A DNA stretch of 64,000 bases from assembly GCA_964006375.1 (NCBI GenBank), contig OZ023266.1, positions 15,429,565 to 15,493,564 on the forward strand, written 5' to 3'. The position numbers and the translations under genes are program-made. Shown piece after piece: positions 1 to 12,687 of the stretch. Each line of letters opens with the position of its first letter. Within the stretch, counting starts at the first letter, position 1. Under the pieces are notes generated by a model that was not told the DNA's origin, searched no databases, and was given only the letters and a program-made list of their open reading frames with translations. The DNA is from Tillus elongatus. Taxonomy: Eukaryota > Arthropoda > Insecta > Coleoptera > Cleridae.

Positions 1-533
1 AGATTCGCGGGCTCGCAAAGTGTGACCTCATTTCAAGCCTCTTACCTTACACTAGATGTAACTTAAGAAGATGCCCTTGTTTACCTGAAGGCTCTCATCG
101 GTTAATTGTTGTTGCCGTCATATACTAAATGTAGATGTAGATACTTCTTCTGTGGCTTCATAATTATTTGTATTGTTCATTGTAATCGTCAAGGGGGAGA
201 AAAGCGTCTCCTACCTGACGATGCCGCAAAAAGCGAAACAGATTACAAACAACAAAGCTATAAAATAAGTCTCGACATCTATTTATTAATTTTTGGCTTA
301 TTCCTAGGGTCATTTATCAGTTACTGTTAAAAAATTGACCGGTAAGCCCGCTGTTCCAATTAAACACTTGTTACAATTCTCCCTGCGAACTGCCACTTCG
401 CAAAAAATCTGGTTGGTGTCATTCGTTGTTATGATTTCTAAATCTGGAGATGGGTTGAAACCCATGAACTATTGCCCCTACCTGCATGATATGTAAAGTA
501 CTAGTACGACTGATCTCACCGGGGTATCGTCAT
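1..533. other. Unassigned AT-rich sequence
   Basis: No gene, RNA or repeat family is recognised here. The only sizeable open frame (106-330) starts at a non-ATG codon and resembles nothing I know. The stretch ends where the first element H copy begins. Confidence 0.5.
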
Positions 534-665
534 TTGTAGTGAATTTTCGTAGAAAATATTCATTAATGGGAGATCCTGACTTTTGAATTTCGATTTGTTT
601 TAAATGAACGTGAACCTAGAACCTATATCCGGGGACAGTTTTAAATTATACACGCACCAACACAT

Positions 666-740
<75 letters not shown>

Positions 741-1634
741 ATACAGGTGTTTTAAAAATGATGGTCTATGTTACAGGTGCACATTCAGCACACAAAAATA
801 AGATTATATTTTTATATAAATATGGGTCCGCAAATGTTTAGTTTTTTAAATACAGCGTGCTAAAGTTATTTGTTTTTCGTCCGTTTTTCACGAACAAGTC
901 CGAGTCAAATTAAACATTTGACGTAAAAATTGGCATGTGGTGGTTTTAGGGCAAGAAATTTAAATATGTTATTGTTAATAACACTGCTGGCAGAGGGCGC
1001 CACCTGTAAGACACGGCTTGCATTCAATTGGCTATCATTAGTGAATTTCTTCAAATGAGTGCAGACTAGGTCCCCTAGAATACATATCCGGGTTTAGTTT
1101 GGTCACGCATTTCCACGGTAATGCTGAATATAATTGTTATTGTAGAAGATACGAGAAAAAAAATGTATATGATTAATTATAGGGTGTCTTGAGCTGCATC
1201 TTATAAACATATTTGGACTATCACAGGATGGCCCAAAAGTCGCTGGTGATAGCTACAATTTTTTTTCGAACACCCTTATATTATTGCATTTTTGCATTTT
1301 TTATTGAGATATGATGCATGTATGTAAGAAAAAAATCATGACGTAGTAAGTGCGTTTTGGTAGCGAATTTTCATTAAATGCTTCAAATTTCAATAACTCA
1401 AATTGCTATTAACCTAAGGTTTGTTGGATAAGAAACCAGTTTTCTCGGAAACCTATTTAAGTTTATTTTTGGAAAAGTTTTGTACATTTTCAAACAATAA
1501 GTTATTTTGATAAAATATGGTACATTGTTCCTACTATATAAGTTATAGGAGTGACCAAATTAATGCCTTCCTGCATTAAAGAGACATATTTGCTATATGA
1601 AAATTCACTTCCATAACGTACTTGCTGCGTCCAG
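534..1634 (+). repeat. Element H copy (HINE-like), interrupted by a TA-targeted element
   Basis: The copy opens with TAGTGAATTTTCGTAG and the conserved 5' part (AATGGGAGATCCTGAC, then ATATCCGGGGACAG), followed by a (TA)n array at about 673-743. A second repeat (744-1035) interrupts it. Element H resumes with TTAGTGAATTTC and runs through its internal module to the 3' terminal hairpin, read here as the inverted ACGTACTTGCTGCGT at about 1616-1630. The last 292 bp (1340-1631) are themselves bounded by inverted GACG..AGTAAGTGCG ends. No coding capacity is seen. Assignment to a Helentron-like class is inference from end structure. Confidence 0.6.
744..1035 (+). mobile_element. Terminal fragment of a TA-targeting DNA transposon
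   Basis: The sequence begins CAGGTGTTTTAAAAATG directly after a TA at the end of a (TA)n array. It is clearly homologous over about 290 bp to 42189-42480; the shared stretches include AATACAGCGTG, TGCTGGCAGAGGG and GCCACCTGTAAGACA. The 42-kb copy leads into a transposase remnant, so this is probably the left end of the same DNA transposon family. No matching right terminus is found, so the copy is truncated. Its junctions with element H on both sides are sharp. Confidence 0.6.
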
Positions 1635-2370
1635 ACTATTTTTACTTTTCAAGCGCTTCCTATAACAAGCAAGTCACTTCGAATTACCGCAGCGCACTTG
1701 GACTAACGTAGAAAAGTTACTGAGATTCCACTGTTACTAGGTGACGAACAATACGTTTTATAATTTACAGCTCTTAAAACCTTAAGGTTTTGGTCATCCA
1801 GCAGGTGACAAAATAGCTGTTTCTGTTGGAAAGTCAAGAAGTTTATTTGTGATTTTACTTTCTTTACCCTGTACATTTCGTAACATATGCAATGAAGGCA
1901 AACAGACAGGCAGATAGGTAACAGCCTCGAGTCCGGCAGATCAGCCCTCTAAAGTCCCCGTTAGAGTGCGGTGTTTATAGTCACGGGTAATTTAATTCCC
2001 GTAACCGTTGTCAGAACGGATGGGGCACTTGACGACATGTGACGTCACTAATTCTATCAGTTTACTTGCCGGGACATGGTGGTGGTGGCGGTTCTCTCTC
2101 AACAGCCGCACGATGCCAGCTTGTCCCGTCACATCCTAGAGAGTCGTGCTGATTACGGCTGACATGACTCCTAGCTCCTTTCTGAACCCTTCCCTTCACC
2201 TTGCGCTCTGTCTGAAGTAGCCACTCTGCGATGTGTACATGCTAATTTGTTCTTCACCAAACAAGGAGTGGTTATACGCTAGTGTGAATAAAGCTGCTAA
2301 GCCTTCACCAATTTGTCTAAGACAACACTATTAATTATTTTTTTTTGGAAGAAATTGAAATAAAAGTAAC
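1635..2370. other. Unassigned, partly GC-richer unique sequence
   Basis: From about 1890 to 2330 base composition is clearly more GC-rich than the surroundings and no repeat family recurs. It contains a near-perfect palindrome, ACGGGTAATTTAATTCCCGT, near 1984-2003. No open frame of useful length or known motif is seen. It could be conserved non-coding DNA or an exon fragment; the sequence alone does not decide. Confidence 0.4.
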
Positions 2371-2374
2371 ATAT

Positions 2375-2824
2375 TGTTACGTTCTACAGCGTTCTGGATT
2401 CGTTGACTAACAAAACACAGCTTTTCAAACTACTAATTTATTATAAGCAGCTATTTTCCAACACCAGTATAAACTAAAATATTTCTCTGTATTATTAAAT
2501 GTCCATAGAACTGTATTCCACTTTTAGCCTTCTATGATCGCTTCATAAACACCAACAATTACTGCTAACTCGCTTAATACTCTATGATCACTATTCTACA
2601 TCACACCGACTGAATACTGAACTAACTTACTCTGCGCACCGCTCGTCTATTTATACTGTCCATAGATATTCTAGACCTTCTACACTATTCTACACCTGTC
2701 ACTTCTGGTTCCTTCTAGAAATATCATTCCAGGGTGTTCGCTCTTACCAACACACTTTATAATTGACATCTGACCATAGAAGCAACAAAGTCCATAAACC
2801 TAAATATCATAGACAAATGTGACA
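2375..2824 (-). repeat. 3' LTR of Gypsy-type retrotransposon
   Basis: Read on the plus strand, this LTR starts TGTTACGTTCTACAGCG and ends GTGACA. It matches the right LTR (10144-10530) along most of its length, sharing for example ATTAAATGTCCATAGAAC, CTCTGCGCACCGCTCGTC and TTCATTCCAG-like blocks. It is 450 bp against 387 bp on the right. Most of the difference is about 63 bp near its inner (U3) end that the right LTR lacks. Point differences are frequent, so the insertion is not young. ATAT at 2371-2374 matches ATAT at 10531-10534. Confidence 0.85.
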
Positions 2825-2840
2825 CTGCCCCCCCCCCCCC
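2825..2840 (-). other. Polypurine tract next to the 3' LTR
   Basis: A run of 13 C on the plus strand (2828-2840) follows the LTR end by three bases. Read on the element's strand it is a G-run directly upstream of the 3' LTR, the position where plus-strand synthesis is primed in LTR elements. A pure G-run is unusual for a PPT and may have expanded by slippage. Confidence 0.6.
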
Positions 2841-2841
2841 T

Positions 2842-3580
2842 TATATTCGATCGTCCCGGTCGAATTCTGACATTTCTTGGAATGGCGTAAGTCTGTGCAT
2901 ATGGACCACCTTCATCTTGCTCTTAGGGCTCCTCTGTATTCGGTAGACAACGTCATTGATCCTTTTGACCACCTTATAAGGACCTTCCCATAATTTCTGT
3001 AGTTTAGGTGACCGTCGCTTGCGTCGTACTGGCTTGTAGAACTACACACGATCTCCCTCTTTAAAACCAGCTGAATTAGCTTGCACATCATAACGGGTGC
3101 GGTCGCTTTCTACTCGTATATGCATTCTGACAACAGAGTGGATGGCTTCTATTCTTCTTTCCAAATCTTTTACGTATTCATTAGTTGACCGTGGAGCATC
3201 TGTGGGTTTTCCTAATATGAGATCAGGAGGAAGTCTTAACTCTCGCCCAAAAACCACGCCGGCTGGTGTATGTCCGGTAGTCTCATATACAGCCGAGCGG
3301 TATGCCAGTATAAATAGTGGAATGTGCTGGTCCCAATCCGTTTGGTGTTCATTGACAAATATTCTTAAGTGGGACTCCAAAGTAGCATTGAATCTTTCCA
3401 CCACTCCGTCAGATTGAAGGTGCATGTGTGTAGTTCTCGTTTTCCTGATTCCCATAAGCTCACAAACCTTCTGAAATACAGCCGACTCGAAGTTGCGTCC
3501 TTGGTCAGAATGAAGCTCTAGTGGTGCGCCAAATCTGCAGAAAAAATCATTCACTAATACTTATGCAACAATGGTGGCCT
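2842..3580 (-). pseudogene. Gypsy integrase, C-terminal half
   Basis: This is the distal part of the Pol polyprotein, which inserts the element's cDNA into the genome. Reading leftward from 3580, the frame starts at a DQEATIVA-like stretch. It then shows the integrase core with the second catalytic Asp in HSDQGRNFES and the catalytic Glu in VVERFNATLE, followed by a Gypsy-like C-terminal domain (LPPDLILGKP, GDRV). A TAG at about 3042-3044 sits where the family normally has GDRVWFY. After it the same frame continues (FYKPVRRKRRSPKLQ, EGPYKVVKR) to about 2845. An in-frame TAA lies near 3561. The N-terminal zinc finger and first Asp are missing because the frame joins gag sequence at about 3577. 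Not functional. Confidence 0.85.
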
Positions 3581-3807
3581 CTTGATCTCATTTCTTCTTT
3601 GGCTTCTTCGTCTCTTCTTCTGACCTCTTCATATCTTTTTCTCATTCCTTCTTTGGCTTTTTCGTCGCTTTTTCTGACCTCCTCATATCTTTTTCTCATT
3701 TCTTCTTTGGCCTCTTCATCTCTTTTTCTGGCCTCTTCTTTCATTTCTTTAAGCAATTCCAATAGCTGGGCGTCCATATTGGCTGTTGCGCTACGTGTCT
3801 TAGGCAT
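3577..3807 (-). pseudogene. Gag N-terminal coiled-coil fragment fused to integrase
   Basis: The frame starts MPKTRSATANMDAQLLELLK and continues as a highly charged repeat of EEMRKRDEEAK type, giving a long predicted coiled coil. The same start (MPRTRSATAN) and repeat occur at the gag start of the right-hand element (about 9800-10009), so this is a second copy of the gag N-terminus. After EEMRS the homology switches to mid-integrase sequence. That is an internal deletion of capsid, protease, RT and RNase H plus half of integrase. The open frame ends at 3547. Confidence 0.75.
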
Positions 3808-3976
3808 AGTCGTACTTAAGGCTTGTACACAGTTTATTCTGTTTTAAGACACACTCATTTATGATTTACTGTTGACACTGATCTTCCAGAGATTCTAGAA
3901 ATTTTCACGTTGTTCAACGAATATTCTGGAAAATATTTCTGCTAGCAGCTTCAAAATCCCACTTTTGACCGCAGTT

Positions 3977-3980
<4 letters not shown>
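3808..3980 (-). repeat. Second copy of the LTR-element leader and primer site
   Basis: The leader matches 10010-10143, sharing GACACTGATCTTCCAGAGAT, TTTTCACGTT and CTAGCAGCTT. The primer site (3956-3973) is degenerate relative to the right-hand one. Five bases of the expected 5' LTR (TGTTA) remain at 3976-3980, after which the sequence becomes element H (TCGGTGTGAC). The 5' LTR is therefore lost, with TTA shared between the two sequences at the junction. Confidence 0.75.
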
Positions 3981-4234
<254 letters not shown>

Positions 4235-5099
4235 AGGAAAGTTGTGCGTAATGTCCAATTGCCCAATCATAATCTTTCGTAACTCAAGTATAAGATTCCG
4301 TACAAGTTAAGCTCCTAGTAAGTGAGGAATACACGATGTATGTTGTAATCTCTGTAGTTGCGATCCGACTTGGTGGATCAGGAACTATTAGCCTTAGTCT
4401 ACATGTGCGTGCTTATGTGTGTATAAGCCTGCACCGCTAAAAGAGCCTCCTCCGTGTCATAAATAATGAGAGCCGGGCTCTAAGAGTTGTGCCCTTAGGG
4501 CTTCGGGAGTTTACCTAGCAGTCATGCGGCCGCTTAAGCCGCAACTTTACGACCAACCAGGAGATGATTTCGGGAAGTGAGACGTGCTCTCATGTGTTCT
4601 CATGGCTCTTGCAGATTTGCCTTGGCGTGAGATTTAGAGAGGTTTATATAAGTTTGGAGTAGATACGACGGCGGCGTTATAATAACTTATTGGTTTAGTA
4701 GAGCTATATCTGTATGCTCGCCGATGATTTGGTATTTGCTGTGTGACTTTAACTGCCGCTCGCGGTTACACGCCGCCGTTTACCTCCGCTCTGCGCTCTC
4801 CTAAGCATGCAAACCTCCTCTGCCCCGCGCCGCCCTCTCCCAGCTACAGACTCAACATCCTAAGAAGATTACCTCATTACCCTGATTAAATCGCAGACTA
4901 ATTTATGTGATTCTAGTATTTATCAGTGCACACATATTATCAGATGAGTTATTGTATCACTCATTAGATACGCTAGTTCTGTCTCTATCTTTCTGCATTT
5001 CTGTTTCTCTACAGGGTCTTTGATATCGGTAATTACCAGCTCCAGAGGTTGATATTTGAATTAAAAAGACTAACATATTTCCATTTTTAAAAACTCAAA
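4235..5099. other. Unassigned sequence with a GC-richer stretch
   Basis: Positions 4430-4860 are relatively GC-rich, with many CG dinucleotides, and do not recur in the window. No frame with recognisable protein motifs was found on either strand. Confidence 0.4.
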
Positions 5100-6769
<1,670 letters not shown>

Positions 6770-7511
6770 GAGTCAAAGAGTATTCGTGTATGTTCGTCAA
6801 AAGTATACAAGTTTATAGAATGTTATTGCATAAAATTAGTCGAATGTAACAAAAACAGCCTTGATTTTTGTAAACCTAATGCATCCTAAATGGCGCCATG
6901 CAAAATTGTTAAACATAACACAAACAGTCGGAAAAGCAATTAAGTAAATTTTTCCTTTAATAACACATAAATAAAAACTAAAAAGCAAGAATTTTAAAAC
7001 ACAAAAACTCAAAAAAGTTTCAGAATACCGATCAAGATTTATAGTATGGTAAGAACAAACTATATTACTGATAAAAATTTTAAGACGCAGCAAGTGCGTT
7101 ATAGTAGCGAATTTCTATAAGAATTGTACACTATTATTCTTATACGGCATATTAGTAAAGTTAATACTTTAAACTTACACAGGCCTTGAAGAGCAATTTT
7201 AGAGGTCCTAGTAGGCGCACATTTGAAGAATTCTTTCGAAAATGTTACCATCGCTTTCTCTCTATTATCAAAAAAACCTTGCGTTCTAACTCCTTTTGAG
7301 AAAAATGCCCAAAACTCAATTTTATATGAAGCTAAATAACTAAATTTTGCTATATCTGTAAATAGTGTAAGTCTCTTTAAAAGAAACTTGTATTAAAGTT
7401 ATACAGAAAATTTCCAGAAGAAAAGTTAATTCATATTTAGAAAAGTAAAGTATCTGCCAAATTACAAAAGTAGCAGTTATTTTTCCTTATTAATAGCCAA
7501 CATGATTTCCC
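6770..7511. other. Mostly unassigned; contains a short element H end (about 7082-7250)
   Basis: 7082-7110 carries the hairpin end GACGCAGCAAGTGCGTTATA. Only about 80 bp later it jumps to the opposite-end motif GAGGTCCTAGTAGGCGCAC (about 7202-7220), so this is an internally deleted element H copy. Nothing is recognised in 6770-7081 or 7260-7511. Confidence 0.45.
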
Positions 7512-7732
7512 AGGATAATGACGTCATCCAGGTACACGAGGCATGTTTTCCAGTGTAGACCTCTCAAAACTGTCTCGATTAGACGCTCAAAAGTGGCTGG
7601 AGCATTACACAACCCAAATGGCATGACGTTGAACTGCCACAGTCCACTACCAGTGGTGAACGCAGTCTTTTCTTTGTCTTTGGGCTCAATCTCGACTTGC
7701 CAGTAGCCACTTTTCAAGTCCAATATCGAAAA
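7512..7732 (-). pseudogene. Gypsy reverse transcriptase, palm fragment
   Basis: This continues the Pol frame after an in-frame TAG at 7733. It contains [11 protein letters not shown] (catalytic Asp of motif A), [21 protein letters not shown] (motif B region) and [12 protein letters not shown] (YLDD, motif C). Homology stops immediately after VIILG. The expected thumb, connection, RNase H and integrase N-terminus are absent and unrelated AT-rich sequence follows. The truncation marks the left breakpoint of the right-hand LTR element. Confidence 0.85.
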
Positions 7733-8820
7733 CTATCTTGCACCTGCCAGTGTATCAAGTGTATCATCAATTCTGGGAAGTGGATAGCTGTCTTTCTTAG
7801 GGACATCATTTAACCGGCGGTAATCTACACAAAACCTTGTGTAGCCATCTTTCTTTTTAACTAACACTACTGGAGAGGCCCAAGGGCTTTGCGCTGGTTC
7901 TATAACTCGTGCCTGCTCCATCTCGCTTAGCATGGTGTCAACTTCGTGCTTTTTTGCCAATGGTACCCTTTGCGGTGGTTGCTTGATTGATACAGATGTC
8001 CCAGTCTCAATGCGATGGCGTACTAGGTCTGTTCTTCCAAAATCGTTCTTGTCGGTTACGAAAAAGTTGCGATATTTGGACAGCAATTTAGCCACTGCTT
8101 GTTTCTGTTGTGGACAAACATTTCCATTAGCTTCTGCTGAGACATCGCGTAGATGTTCTGGAAGTGGTTCATCCGGGTTGGACGAGGCTGGGTCTTCTTG
8201 GTCGTGGCAACGCCGTATGATGGTTACTGGCGAGAAAGTTCCGATTTCGGAACCTTTGGAGATCTTCTGATCAAAGCTCTTAAGGTTGGCTACTCTGACA
8301 GCTGCCAGCTCTTTTGCTTGAATAAGAGTTTTACCGACTAGTAGAGCCTTCTTAAAAATATCGTTGTCTTCTGGTTCTATAATACCCACCACTTGTCCCG
8401 AAATGTCTCCAACTATCTTCACTGGGACAATACTTTCACTCTGGGCTCTCACAACGACATCTTCTTTGGCCGTGACTTTTCGAATCGCAAGGTTATTTAC
8501 AGTCGACATGACTACTTCCTCATCACCAATATTTAGCACATTGTTCTCGAGATCTAACTTGACACCGTGACCTTGTAGAACATCTAGTCGAAGTATAATG
8601 GGGTCCGATATGGCGGCAACAATAACTCGCTGTTTGGTTCTCCAAGCTCCAATTTGTAGCTTAACCATAGTCTCACCAAACACACGAATCTATTCACCAC
8701 CAGCTGTGGTCACTTTGTAGAATCTTTCTGGCTCTCTTACCCGCCATCTTGGTACTATATCACGACGGATAATCGTTCTGGATGCGCCAGTGTCTACAAC
8801 CATTAGAGCCTTCTTGTCGC
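7733..8820 (-). pseudogene. Gypsy protease and RT N-terminal region
   Basis: The protease active-site motif VVDTGASRTI lies near 8794-8765, at the end of the upstream frame. After one in-frame TAG (8690-8692) the same frame stays open for about 316 residues to the TAG at 7733-7735. The distal part is RT fingers: [53 protein letters not shown] and [13 protein letters not shown]. The second stop falls where the family has Trp (KWFSTLDLKSG-like context), consistent with TGG to TAG. Protease, RT fingers and palm share a frame with gag, so the element probably made one Gag-Pol product. The two stops and the truncation make it inactive. Confidence 0.85.
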
Positions 8821-10009
8821 CGAGGTATCCGTCTACGATGAGCGTGTTCCCAGAATCGTTGACCAGTGAAATAGTTGTCAATTTCGGGGCATTGCGGTGG
8901 GCAGCCAGCTCTCGCCCTCTAAAGCTAGCTGCATTTAGGTTTTCCTGTGCGTTGGTTGAAGATGATCTTAGGGCCCGGCATTCGCTCCTTATGTGTCCCA
9001 CCTTGCCACAGTTCCAACAGCGTATGGCACTTGCACGATGAGCTTGCGTTGGCTCCTTATGAGGTGTGGGCTTCATCTGTTCTACTATCTTCTTCAGTAT
9101 CTGCATGACCTCGGATGAATCTGTTTTATTTTCTTCTTCTGAGACTTGGAAACTGCGAACCCTCACAGTGCCTCTAGAAGCTTGCTTGGCAGCTTCAAAT
9201 TCTAGCGAATATGCCAAAGCATCGTTCAAGTTTTTATGTCTCGCCATCCTCAGCGCCTGTTGAGTGTCGGTATCCCTGATGCCGTCAATAAATGTTTGCA
9301 GGGAAAGCTGGTTCAAAAAGTCCACCGGAGCTGTGTGGTAGGCTGATCGCTTTAGTCTGACAACATCGGCTTCAAATTGTTGCAGGGTTTCGCCCGATTT
9401 CTGACAGCGACTTTTCAACTGAGTTTGGTACAGCTGTTGTAAATGCTGGTCTCCAAATCTCATTTCTAGGTAATACCGAATGCTGTCGAAACTGTCCTGT
9501 TCATCCCTGGGAATTCCTTGAAGCACGTTGAGGGCATCTCCTCTGACAGCTACTATTAATGAGGTCGCTTTCTCTCTCTCTCGCCCCAACCATTTGCTGT
9601 AGCAGCGGCCTCAAATTGGCGTAGATAAATACCCCACGGGTCTGAGCCATCAAATGTGGGAACCTTAATTCTTGCGACTGGGCTATCTCCAAGCCTGATG
9701 TTTGCTTTGGCTAGTGTTTCGCACTTATTTTCTAGTGATTGTATTTCCTGATGCACTTCCTCTTGTATATTCGTCAGCTTGTCATGTACATCGTCGCTGA
9801 CCTGACCTCTTCATCTCTTTTTCTCATTTCTTCTTTGGCTTCTTCATCTCTTTTTCTCATTTCTTCTTTCGCTTCTTCGTCTCTTTTTCTTGCTTCTTCA
9901 TCTCTTTTTAGGGCTTCTTCTCGTGCTAATTTAGCTTCTTCGTCCATTGTTTAATCATTTCCAATAGCTGGGCGTCCATATTGGCTGTTGCGCTACGTGT
10001 CCTAGGCAT
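8821..10009 (-). pseudogene. Gypsy Gag with CCHC zinc knuckle
   Basis: The start is probably the ATG read from 10009 (MPRTRSATAN), followed by a charged EEAKEEMRKRDEEAK coiled coil now split by frameshifts around 9780-9960. The capsid-like region includes KVPTFDGSDPWGIYLRQFEAA (about 9670-9600), YLEMRFGDQHLQQLYQTQL and LQTFIDGIRD. A retroviral-type zinc knuckle, CWNCGKVGHIRSEC, lies near 9019-8978. A frameshift near 9570 separates the two main frames, and downstream the frame runs into protease. Gag packages the element's RNA into cytoplasmic particles; this copy is broken. Confidence 0.8.
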
Positions 10010-10123
10010 AGGCGTTTATTCTGTTTCCAGAGCACACCCAGTTATGAATCACTGCTGACACTGATCTTCCAGAGATTCTAGAAGTTTTCACGTTCTGGAA
10101 ATATTTCCACTAGCAGCTTGAAA

Positions 10124-10141
10124 ATCCCACTTCTGACACCA
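10124..10141 (-). other. Primer binding site, tRNA-Leu-like
   Basis: Read on the element's strand this is TGGTGTCAGAAGTGGGAT, two bases inside the 5' LTR. It is complementary, with about one mismatch, to the 3' end of tRNA-Leu as known from insects, the primer expected for some Gypsy-group elements. Spacing and position support it as the minus-strand primer site. Confidence 0.75.
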
Positions 10142-10143
10142 GT

Positions 10144-10530
10144 TGTTACGTTCTACGGGGTTCTGGATTTGTTGATTAACAAAACACAGCTTTTCAAACT
10201 ACTAATTTATTATTACCAACTATTTTCCAACATCAGTGTCAACTAAAATATTTCTCTTCTCTATTATTAAATGTCCATAGAACTATATTCCACTATCGCC
10301 TTCTATGATCGCTCCTTATGCACCAACACTCACTGTTGACTCGCTTTATACTCTATGATCACTTCTATTACACCACACTACTCAATACGTAACTAACTTA
10401 CTCTGCGCACCGCTCGTCTATTTATACTTGTCTATAGAGATTCTAGACGTTCCACACTATTCTAAACTATTCTACACCTGTCACCTCTGGTCTATTCCAG
10501 AAATGTCATTCCAGAGTGTTCGTTGTGACA
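10144..10530 (-). repeat. 5' LTR of Gypsy-type retrotransposon
   Basis: On the plus strand it starts TGTTACGTTCTACGGGG and ends TTCGTTGTGACA, giving near-inverted TGTTAC/GTGACA ends. It matches 2375-2824 in order. ATAT (10531-10534) repeats the four bases before the left LTR, consistent with a 4-bp target-site duplication. In AT-rich DNA a 4-bp match is weak evidence. As the 5' LTR of a minus-strand element it would carry the promoter; no convincing TATA box was singled out. Confidence 0.85.
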
Positions 10531-10534
10531 ATAT

Positions 10535-11693
10535 GTTATAATTGTGTACATGTATCATGCTGTCCATTCTCTCTAGCCCTCTTTTACAGTCGTTTCGTTT
10601 TTAAATTTCTTTTACAGGGACACTAGTAAGTGGTTTTAAGAGTTGTCATTAACACCTTGATAAAACCTGGTATCCACCTGCCTAGATATCGAGAACCAAT
10701 TACGTTTAAATGCACAAGTATTTAATGAGAGTTCAATTTATCTGAGCACTCTCGGACGATACAGTTTCCGATGCGTACAAGTTATAAGTCCCATGGGCAT
10801 ACATAACTAGAAAGTATTTTACTTCTAAACTCTTCAAATTCAAAAACTTTCGGCATATTCTCCTTCCTCCTCTGCATTTCATATAATATGAAGTTTTATT
10901 GTTATTGCATGTTGGAGTTTGGATGCGTGGTACACGTAATTCCATCTGAAATCTAAAGTATGCCATCACGTACCAACTGTGTCCCCATTAACAGAATCTC
11001 CCCGGACTGACCGGATATCTTTAATTATCCAGTTTCTGGAAGCACGAGAAAACTCCATCATGTAAATCCGTTAGCCAACAGTGATGCGAGATGATTGGGC
11101 CAGATATGACCATCTATTCAGACAGTAAGCACTCCTAGATGCGACCGTGCTTTACACACTGTTGCCAAATTGAACCAAATAAAACACTTGTACCTACTCC
11201 AAAAATAATATACTTCACATTTTGTTTTGTTTAATTGGGTATTTCATTAGACATTATAGAGAACGTAATACATTTTAAGTGAGAGTTTCAATAGAAAACA
11301 TTTGAATTAAAGCCTTCCCTAAAAAATTCAAGCCTCTTAAAATTGGATAAAAACTCAAACGCAATATGTTTTTACCGAAAACGGCTCAAAATAAAACATG
11401 GAATTTTGCAAGCGGATACTATACAATTTAGAAAATTGTTAGTTAGCTGTATACAGTCTCTATTTTCTTACCACTTTGTGTTATTTGGAGCTGGCGTAAC
11501 AACATACTACTTTGTTGCGCAACTAGGTGGCGGCACTTCCACCACTCACATAGTGTTGAAAGGCTGGCTACTACAGCCGTATTACTTTATAGGTGTATTT
11601 TTGCTACAATTAATATGCCGTACTGAAGAGCTCTAATGAGAGCGAAACCGGTCTACGGTTCTAATTGTTGCGAGAATGCATCTAGCCTTACAT
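10535..11693. other. Unassigned AT-rich sequence
   Basis: No repeat shared with the rest of the window and no recognisable coding motif was seen. The open frames at 10733-10969 (minus) and 11343-11636 (plus) have no family features. Confidence 0.45.
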
Positions 11694-12179
11694 ATAATTT
11701 AATGTAACATTACTGAAGGCAATTTCTGTAACCAAAAATGGTGAATTTTGGTAAAAGAAATTTTTGCAAATTTTTATATATATTTTTTTAAATTCTGGTC
11801 CAAAGCTGTTCGTGAATACTTATCCCTTGTCAGGAGTGTAAGTAGCTTAAAGAGGTTCGTTGGTCAGGAAAAACGGACCAGTTATTTCTGGAACTTTTTA
11901 AGTTTATTTTCGGAAAATCTTTGTAATTTTTGAAACAACAAACCTATTTTAATGAAATATGGCACATTGCTGGTACTATATAGGTTATATTGCCAACGAA
12001 ATGAGTCTTTCTTTTCAAAACAAGACCTATTTGCCTTTAGAAACGTTTCTACGAAAATTTGCTACCATAACGCACTTTCTGCGACCAGACTTTTAACGAC
12101 AATTCGGGAAGCAGCCTACCGCCAGTTAACTACTTTGGTTAGGAATTCGAATACAATATATTCGCAATATCAACAATAA
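11694..12179 (+). repeat. First copy of a ~480-bp repeat (element H-related 3' module)
   Basis: It aligns with 13912-14398 over its whole length: TAATGTAACATTACTG, TTGGTCAGGAAAAACGG, ATGAAATATGGCACATTG and TACCGCCAGTTAACTA recur with substitutions. It carries the canonical 3' end motif CTACCATAACGCACT..CTGCGACCAGAC (about 12061-12090). Another 85 bp shared with the second copy then follow, so the repeat unit extends beyond the usual element H terminus. Confidence 0.65.
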
Positions 12180-12687
12180 CAAAGTAATAATTTTAGACCC
12201 AAAGGTGACAAACTTATTTAGGCGTTTTAAACAAAAATTACATCTTGTTCAAAACGTATGAAATATGTGCACCATTGTTTCTCCAAATGTCAAAATAAAA
12301 CACTAAAAAAACATACATTCATAGAGCTGGATTCGATCGCGTAACCTTCTGCTTATAGGGCAAGCGCGGCGCCTCTCAGTCATCTAAGCATACCTCAAGA
12401 AACGTTTTGGTTACATATGATACCTCCGTCCCCTTTTTCCTCCTTTTAGCTTGTGATTAGGGAAACTGATGCCACGGCAGGTCCAGTAGGTCAGTTGGGA
12501 GGATCGTGTGTAAACAGCACGCCAGGGAGGCCTCTTATTTCATTACTTAAAATATTCTGAGAAGTGCGCATGATTAATGCAACCGAGTTTTTACTGTCCC
12601 GAGACGTTCGTGTTTTTGGCACATATCACAAATTGGGATAGGACATTTTTACCAATAGATAGCGGCCCCCATGGAAATGACGCATTC
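12180..12687. other. Unassigned; last ~50 bp belong to the host repeat of LINE copy 1
   Basis: TTTTTACCAATAG and TGGAAATGACGCATTC (about 12645-12687) match TTTTTACCAATAG and TGAAAATGACGCGTTC at about 61747-61785, which carries the same repeat without a LINE. Nothing else is recognised. Confidence 0.45.

Noticed and set aside
7932..8570. Plus-strand open frames across 7.9-8.6 kb
   Set aside because: Antisense shadows of the Gypsy Pol frame.
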